Shown: one piece after another, positions 6,180 through 9,401 of the stretch
Position numbering within the stretch: the first letter of the stretch is position 1
Layout of the letters: each line of letters begins with the position of its first letter
Source: Candidatus Acetothermia bacterium JdFR-50
Lineage (GTDB): Bacteria; Bipolaricaulota; Bipolaricaulia; Bipolaricaulales; Bipolaricaulaceae
NCBI GenBank assembly: GCA_002010365.1
Contig: MTNL01000132.1
Coordinates: 1 to 9,401, forward strand
Direction of reading: 5' to 3'
DNA: 9,401 nt
Notes under the pieces: model-generated
The model's input: only the letters and a program-made list of their open reading frames with translations
What the model was told of the DNA's origin: nothing
Databases searched by the model: none
Translations under genes and position numbers: made by a program

Positions 6180-7399
6180 CACCGCCTCCCGAGGCGCACG
6201 AAGATCCCCGTGAGCCCGGCCACCACCACGACGATCACCGCGACACCGACCCATCCCCAGCTCATGGCCGCGCCCACGGTTACCCGGAGTTTCAGGGACT
6301 CCCGATCTTCCTTGCCGGCGGCGGTGACGTTGATCTCGTAGTCCCCGGGGATGGCCCGCTCCTTGGGCTTGATAACGACCTCCACCACCGCCGGCTTGAG
6401 AGTTTGGGCCAGAGGATCCAAGGATTCGAGCTTCTCAGGCTTGAAGGTCACCTCCCAGCCCTTGGGTTTGGAGGCGTAGAAGTCGATGTCGGAGATGGGA
6501 GCGGAGCCTTCGTTCCAGATGTAGAGCTTGAATACGCGCTCCTTGCCGGCCGTGGCCTTGATGTTGCGGGTATCACCCTTACCGAAGACCTCGGCCTCGC
6601 TCCCCAACCGCAGCTCGTAGGTTCCGGTGACCACAGCTTTGAGGTCGAGCTTTGCCTCCACCTCACCGGCGGTGGCCACGAAGGTGAGGGGGTACTCGCC
6701 CTTTTCCGCGCCGTAGGGCGGGGTCACCACGAACTTGATCCACTCGGAGGCGTTCTTGCCCACCTTGATGGAGGTGATGCGTTGGTCCTTCCAGCGGGGA
6801 GTGAAGTAAGCACGCCAACCCATCGGCACCTGGGCTTTGAGCTGAACTATGCGGTCCTCATCGGCCTCGTTTTTAATCTGGATTTCGAACTCGAAGTCCT
6901 CGCCGGCGGGATTCTCCAGGGCGGGGTAATCCACCAAGAGGGTGAGGCCCTTTACCTGTTCTTCTTCGGTGGTCTCCTTCTTCTCGCGTTCATAGGTGAC
7001 CGTGACATCGAACTTCTTCTCTAAGGCCCCATCCTGGGTGCGAGCCACAAGCTCAAAGGCATAATCGCCGGATTCAGCTTCCTCAGGGGGTTTGGCGCGG
7101 AACTTGATGGTTACCTTGTTGTCCTCCCCTGGGAGGAGGTAAAGACCCATGATTTGGGTCCGGGGATAGGAAGAGGTCTCTAACCGTGGATTCCAATCTT
7201 CGGGACCGGAGATCTCGAACACGATGGATTCGGGATTCTCCCCGTAGTTTATCAGGACCACGTCCAGATTGACCTCTTTGCCCTCGGGGATGACGACATG
7301 GGGATAAGCAGCATAGAAGGCGAAATCCCGTTTCAGTTCCTGAGCTATGCCCACAAGCGCAAACGCAAGGAAAAAGACAAAAATCAGCTTTTTCCTCAT
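6179..7399 (-). CDS. Secreted, C-terminally anchored NEW3-repeat protein linked to an ABC exporter
   Basis: This gene encodes 406 residues. The N-terminus is a signal peptide (RKK, then a hydrophobic core to about residue 18, cleavage probably after Ala19). The body carries about three beta-sandwich repeats of the NEW3/CARDB-like type. Repeated landmarks are INYGENPESIVFEISGPEDW, a second copy with IKNEADEDRIV...PMGW, and a third with IWNEGSAPISDIDFYASKPK; each is followed by a strand pattern ending in GDY or GEY. A single transmembrane helix lies at about 381-401, followed by a basic tail (RLGRR). The protein should therefore sit outside the membrane with its tail inside. ATG 7399 was chosen for the AGGAGG 5 nt upstream; a TTG at 7414 would place that site in the coding region. 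Its stop overlaps the ATPase start by one base, so it probably works with the transporter, perhaps in substrate capture or cell-surface contact. Function is unproven. Confidence 0.82.
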   Translation of the reverse strand: MRKKLIFVFFLAFALVGIAQELKRDFAFYAAYPHVVIPEGKEVNLDVVLINYGENPESIVFEISGPEDWNPRLETSSYPRTQIMGLYLLPGEDNKVTIKFRAKPPEEAESGDYAFELVARTQDGALEKKFDVTVTYEREKKETTEEEQVKGLTLLVDYPALENPAGEDFEFEIQIKNEADEDRIVQLKAQVPMGWRAYFTPRWKDQRITSIKVGKNASEWIKFVVTPPYGAEKGEYPLTFVATAGEVEAKLDLKAVVTGTYELRLGSEAEVFGKGDTRNIKATAGKERVFKLYIWNEGSAPISDIDFYASKPKGWEVTFKPEKLESLDPLAQTLKPAVVEVVIKPKERAIPGDYEINVTAAGKEDRESLKLRVTVGAAMSWGWVGVAVIVVVVAGLTGIFVRLGRR

Positions 7400-7404
7400 C
7401 CCTC

Positions 7405-7410
7405 CCTCCT
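7405..7410 (-). promoter_or_regulatory. Ribosome binding site of the NEW3-repeat gene
   Basis: AGGAGG on the minus strand lies 5 nt before ATG 7399 and decides this start over an upstream in-frame TTG. Confidence 0.8.
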
Positions 7411-7452
7411 GCAATAGGTGGTTTTATATGTGCCCTACAGAGAAGCTGCCTA

Positions 7453-7483
7453 ATTTTAAGGGGCAAAGAGGCCCCGAAGTCAA
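7453..7483 (-). promoter_or_regulatory. Predicted promoter with 19-bp spacer and internal dyad (MerR-type layout)
   Basis: On the minus strand, TTGACT (7478-7483, 5 of 6) and TAAAAT (7453-7458, 5 of 6) are separated by 19 bp. The spacer contains GGGGC-6-GCCCC (7460-7475). An overlong 19-bp spacer with a centred inverted repeat is the known arrangement of promoters activated by MerR-family regulators. Initiation near 7446 leaves a leader of about 47 nt before ATG 7399. An alternative, weaker -10 (TATAAA, 7423-7428) lies nearer the gene. Confidence 0.45.
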
Positions 7484-7498
7484 GCCCTAGGAATCCCA

Positions 7499-9401
7499 AT
7501 GGTTCAGCTAAAATGGACGCCGATGGAGATTACTGAGGTATGCCGGCTTCTGGGACTTCCGCCTCGGGTGGCCGAAATCTACATTGCCAAAGGCATCCGG
7601 GAACTATATCCGCCCCAAGAGGCGGCACTTCGTTGCGGGATCTTCGAGGGAAAAAGCCTCGTCCTCGCTGCCCCCACCGCTTCGGGGAAAACCCTGGTGG
7701 CTGAACTCCTCATCCTCCATACAGCCTTGGTGCGGGGGGGACGCGCGATATATCTTGTACCCTTGCGGGCCTTGGCAGGTGAGAAGTACAAGGATTTCGC
7801 TTCGCTGTTTTCCCAGCTGGGGTTGAAGGTCGGGATATCCACCGGGGATTTCGATCGGGTCGAGCAGGATCTAGCCGCCCACGAACTCCTCATCCTGACC
7901 AATGAGCGGGCTGATTCCGTACTGCGACAACGGCCGAGCTGGTTTTTCCGTGGCCTAGAGCTTGTGGTGGTGGACGAAGTCCACTTGCTGGGCGATCCCT
8001 ACCGTGGCCCCACCCTGGAGGTGTTGCTCGCTGCCCTCAAGAAGGAGCGTCCCGGGCTCCAGCTCCTCGCCCTCTCGGCCACCATCGGGAACCCCGAGGA
8101 GATCGCAGCTTGGTTGGAGGCTGAATCCCTGGTGAGCGACTTCCGCCCCGTGCCCTTACGTAAGGGGATCTCCGTAGAAGGGGACCTCTTTTTCCCGGGG
8201 GAGGAACCGCGCCCTCTGGAGGTGGAGGGGAGGCTCGAGCCTCTGGTAGCGTTGACGCTGGAGTGCGTACGAGAGAATGGCCAGGTTTTGGTCTTCGTAT
8301 CCACCCGACGCTCGGCCCAAGCTGTCGCCCGGAAGCTCTCCCGCTACATGAGGGACCTCCTCTCCCCCACGGAACGGAAAGAACTCTTGAGGATCTCCGC
8401 CGAAATACAAGGGGAGGTGGAGGGAAAGACCTCGCTGGCGGCGGAATTGGCGAAATACTTGGCTGAAGGGGTAGCTTTCCATCACGCCGGCCTTCCTTCC
8501 CACCATCGGCGCTTGGTGGAGGATGCTTTCCGGGATCGCCTCCTCAAGGCCCTATGCACCACTACGACCCTGGCAGCTGGGGTAAACCTCCCCGCCCGCA
8601 GGGTGATCATCCGGGACGTACGCCGTTACGATCCCCCTTATGGTTCCAGCTATATCCCTACCCTGGAGTACCACCAGATGGCGGGTCGTGCGGGGAGGCC
8701 GGGGTTGGACCCCTACGGTGAGGCGATCCTCATCGCCAAAAGCTGGGAGGAAGCCCAAGAGCTCGCCACCCGGTACGTCCTGGCTCCGCCGGAGGAGATC
8801 CGGTCACAGCTCGCCCAGGAGGGGGCGCTGCTTTTCCATCTCCTGGGGATAATCGCGGCACGGTACGTGCGGACCTTGCGGGACATCCCAGAGTTCTTCG
8901 CCCTCACCCTGTTCGCGCGGCAGTTCGACCCCGAGGAGCTCGCCGAGGCACTCCGGCGGGGCCTCCAGTACCTGGAGATGGAAGGCTTCGTGGACGCGGA
9001 AGGGGAACGCCTTTCCCCCACCGCTTTCGGGGCGCTCACGGCCCGGCTCTACATCCATCCCGTTACCGCGGTGGTCCTGCGGGACGGGCTGCGGGAGGCG
9101 CGCCGTCGGGAGGACCGCCCCCCCATCTCCTTCTTCCACCTCGTGGCCGCGACCCCGGACATGGAGCTCGTGCGGGTGAGCTCCCGGGACGTGCCCGAGC
9201 TCGAGGCCTTCGTCGAGGAGGCGGAGGGCCTCTGGTTCGTGGAGACGCCCTCCTTCGGTGAGCGCGGGTTCAGGAGGTTCCTGGCGGAGGTGAAGACGGC
9301 CCAGGTGCTGGTGAACTGGATCGAGGAGAAATCCGAAGAGGAACTATACATCGATTTCGGGGTAGGACCCGGGGATCTCCACCGGATTGTGGAGACAGCC
9401 G
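7499..9401 (+). CDS. hel308-like: Hel308/HELQ-type superfamily 2 DNA helicase (3' end beyond window)
   Basis: The visible part is 634 residues, cut by the right edge. It is an ATP-driven 3'-5' DNA helicase of the Ski2-like group, thought to act on stalled forks. Motifs in order: Q-motif region LYPPQ 36-40, Walker A APTASGKT 58-65, PLRALAGEKY 88-97, STGDFD 114-119, DEVH 159-162, LSAT 192-195, LVFVSTRR, AFHHAGL, TTTTLAAGVNLPARR and QMAGRAGRPG 393-402. The winged helix follows, then the ratchet domain with KTAQVLVNWIEEK and PGDLHRIVETA. The latter closely parallels Archaeoglobus Hel308, as I recall it (KTALCLKDWIEEK, PGDLRRIVETA). By comparison with archaeal homologues of about 700 residues, roughly 90, including the C-terminal helix-hairpin-helix domain, lie outside. 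ATG 7499 was chosen: AGGA lies 6 nt before it, and a stop occurs in frame at 7457. ATG 7523 is possible. It is divergent from the NEW3-ABC operon; no convincing promoter was seen. Confidence 0.93.
   Translation, partial: MVQLKWTPMEITEVCRLLGLPPRVAEIYIAKGIRELYPPQEAALRCGIFEGKSLVLAAPTASGKTLVAELLILHTALVRGGRAIYLVPLRALAGEKYKDFASLFSQLGLKVGISTGDFDRVEQDLAAHELLILTNERADSVLRQRPSWFFRGLELVVVDEVHLLGDPYRGPTLEVLLAALKKERPGLQLLALSATIGNPEEIAAWLEAESLVSDFRPVPLRKGISVEGDLFFPGEEPRPLEVEGRLEPLVALTLECVRENGQVLVFVSTRRSAQAVARKLSRYMRDLLSPTERKELLRISAEIQGEVEGKTSLAAELAKYLAEGVAFHHAGLPSHHRRLVEDAFRDRLLKALCTTTTLAAGVNLPARRVIIRDVRRYDPPYGSSYIPTLEYHQMAGRAGRPGLDPYGEAILIAKSWEEAQELATRYVLAPPEEIRSQLAQEGALLFHLLGIIAARYVRTLRDIPEFFALTLFARQFDPEELAEALRRGLQYLEMEGFVDAEGERLSPTAFGALTARLYIHPVTAVVLRDGLREARRREDRPPISFFHLVAATPDMELVRVSSRDVPELEAFVEEAEGLWFVETPSFGERGFRRFLAEVKTAQVLVNWIEEKSEEELYIDFGVGPGDLHRIVETA

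Noticed and set aside
7423..7428. Archaeal TATA box (TATAAA) upstream of the NEW3-repeat gene
   Set aside because: It would give a leaderless message that wastes the strong ribosome binding site. A sigma70-like pair lies upstream, and the window's other signals are bacterial.

Overview
The window looks like chromosomal DNA of a GC-rich bacterium. Its genes have strong AGGAGG-type ribosome binding sites, sigma70-like promoter elements, a GntR/FCD regulator and a hairpin-plus-T-run terminator. The phylum cannot be named from this window. The archaeal-style Hel308 helicase and the charged, Glu/Lys/Arg-rich proteins would fit a deep-branching, possibly anaerobic or thermophilic lineage; that is inference.

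Region 1 (1-3721, all minus strand, transcribed right to left) is one apparent operon: a GntR/FCD-family regulator, a carbamate kinase, a YgeW-like knotted carbamoyltransferase, and a second, diverged YgeW-like carbamoyltransferase cut by the left window edge. Chemically this is a catabolic module. A carbamoyltransferase run in the phosphorolytic direction releases carbamoyl phosphate from a ureido compound, and carbamate kinase turns carbamoyl phosphate plus ADP into ATP, CO2 and ammonia. The natural substrate is unknown. E. coli ygeW lies in the purine/diaminopropionate cluster, so ureido compounds from purine breakdown are the leading idea. Both gaps between the three enzyme genes carry related inverted repeats rich in GTGACG/CGTAACG, and the upstream gene's stop codon lies inside the repeat in each case.

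Region 2 (about 3711-4288): a DUF488 gene is transcribed divergently from the regulator. The gap holds two face-to-face predicted promoters with one shared dyad operator. The DUF488 gene ends beside a perfect 26-nt palindrome that serves as terminator of the converging operon.

Region 3 (4323-7399, minus strand) is a tightly coupled three-gene operon: a secreted, C-terminally anchored protein with NEW3-like beta-sandwich repeats, an ABC ATPase, and a six-helix ABC-2 permease. Its predicted promoter has a 19-bp spacer holding an inverted repeat, the layout of MerR-family-controlled promoters.

Region 4 (7499 to the right edge, plus strand) is a Hel308/HELQ-type superfamily 2 DNA helicase, cut by the window end within its ratchet domain. 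There is no stretch over 300 bases without a gene. No RNA gene, CRISPR array, insertion sequence or origin was seen.
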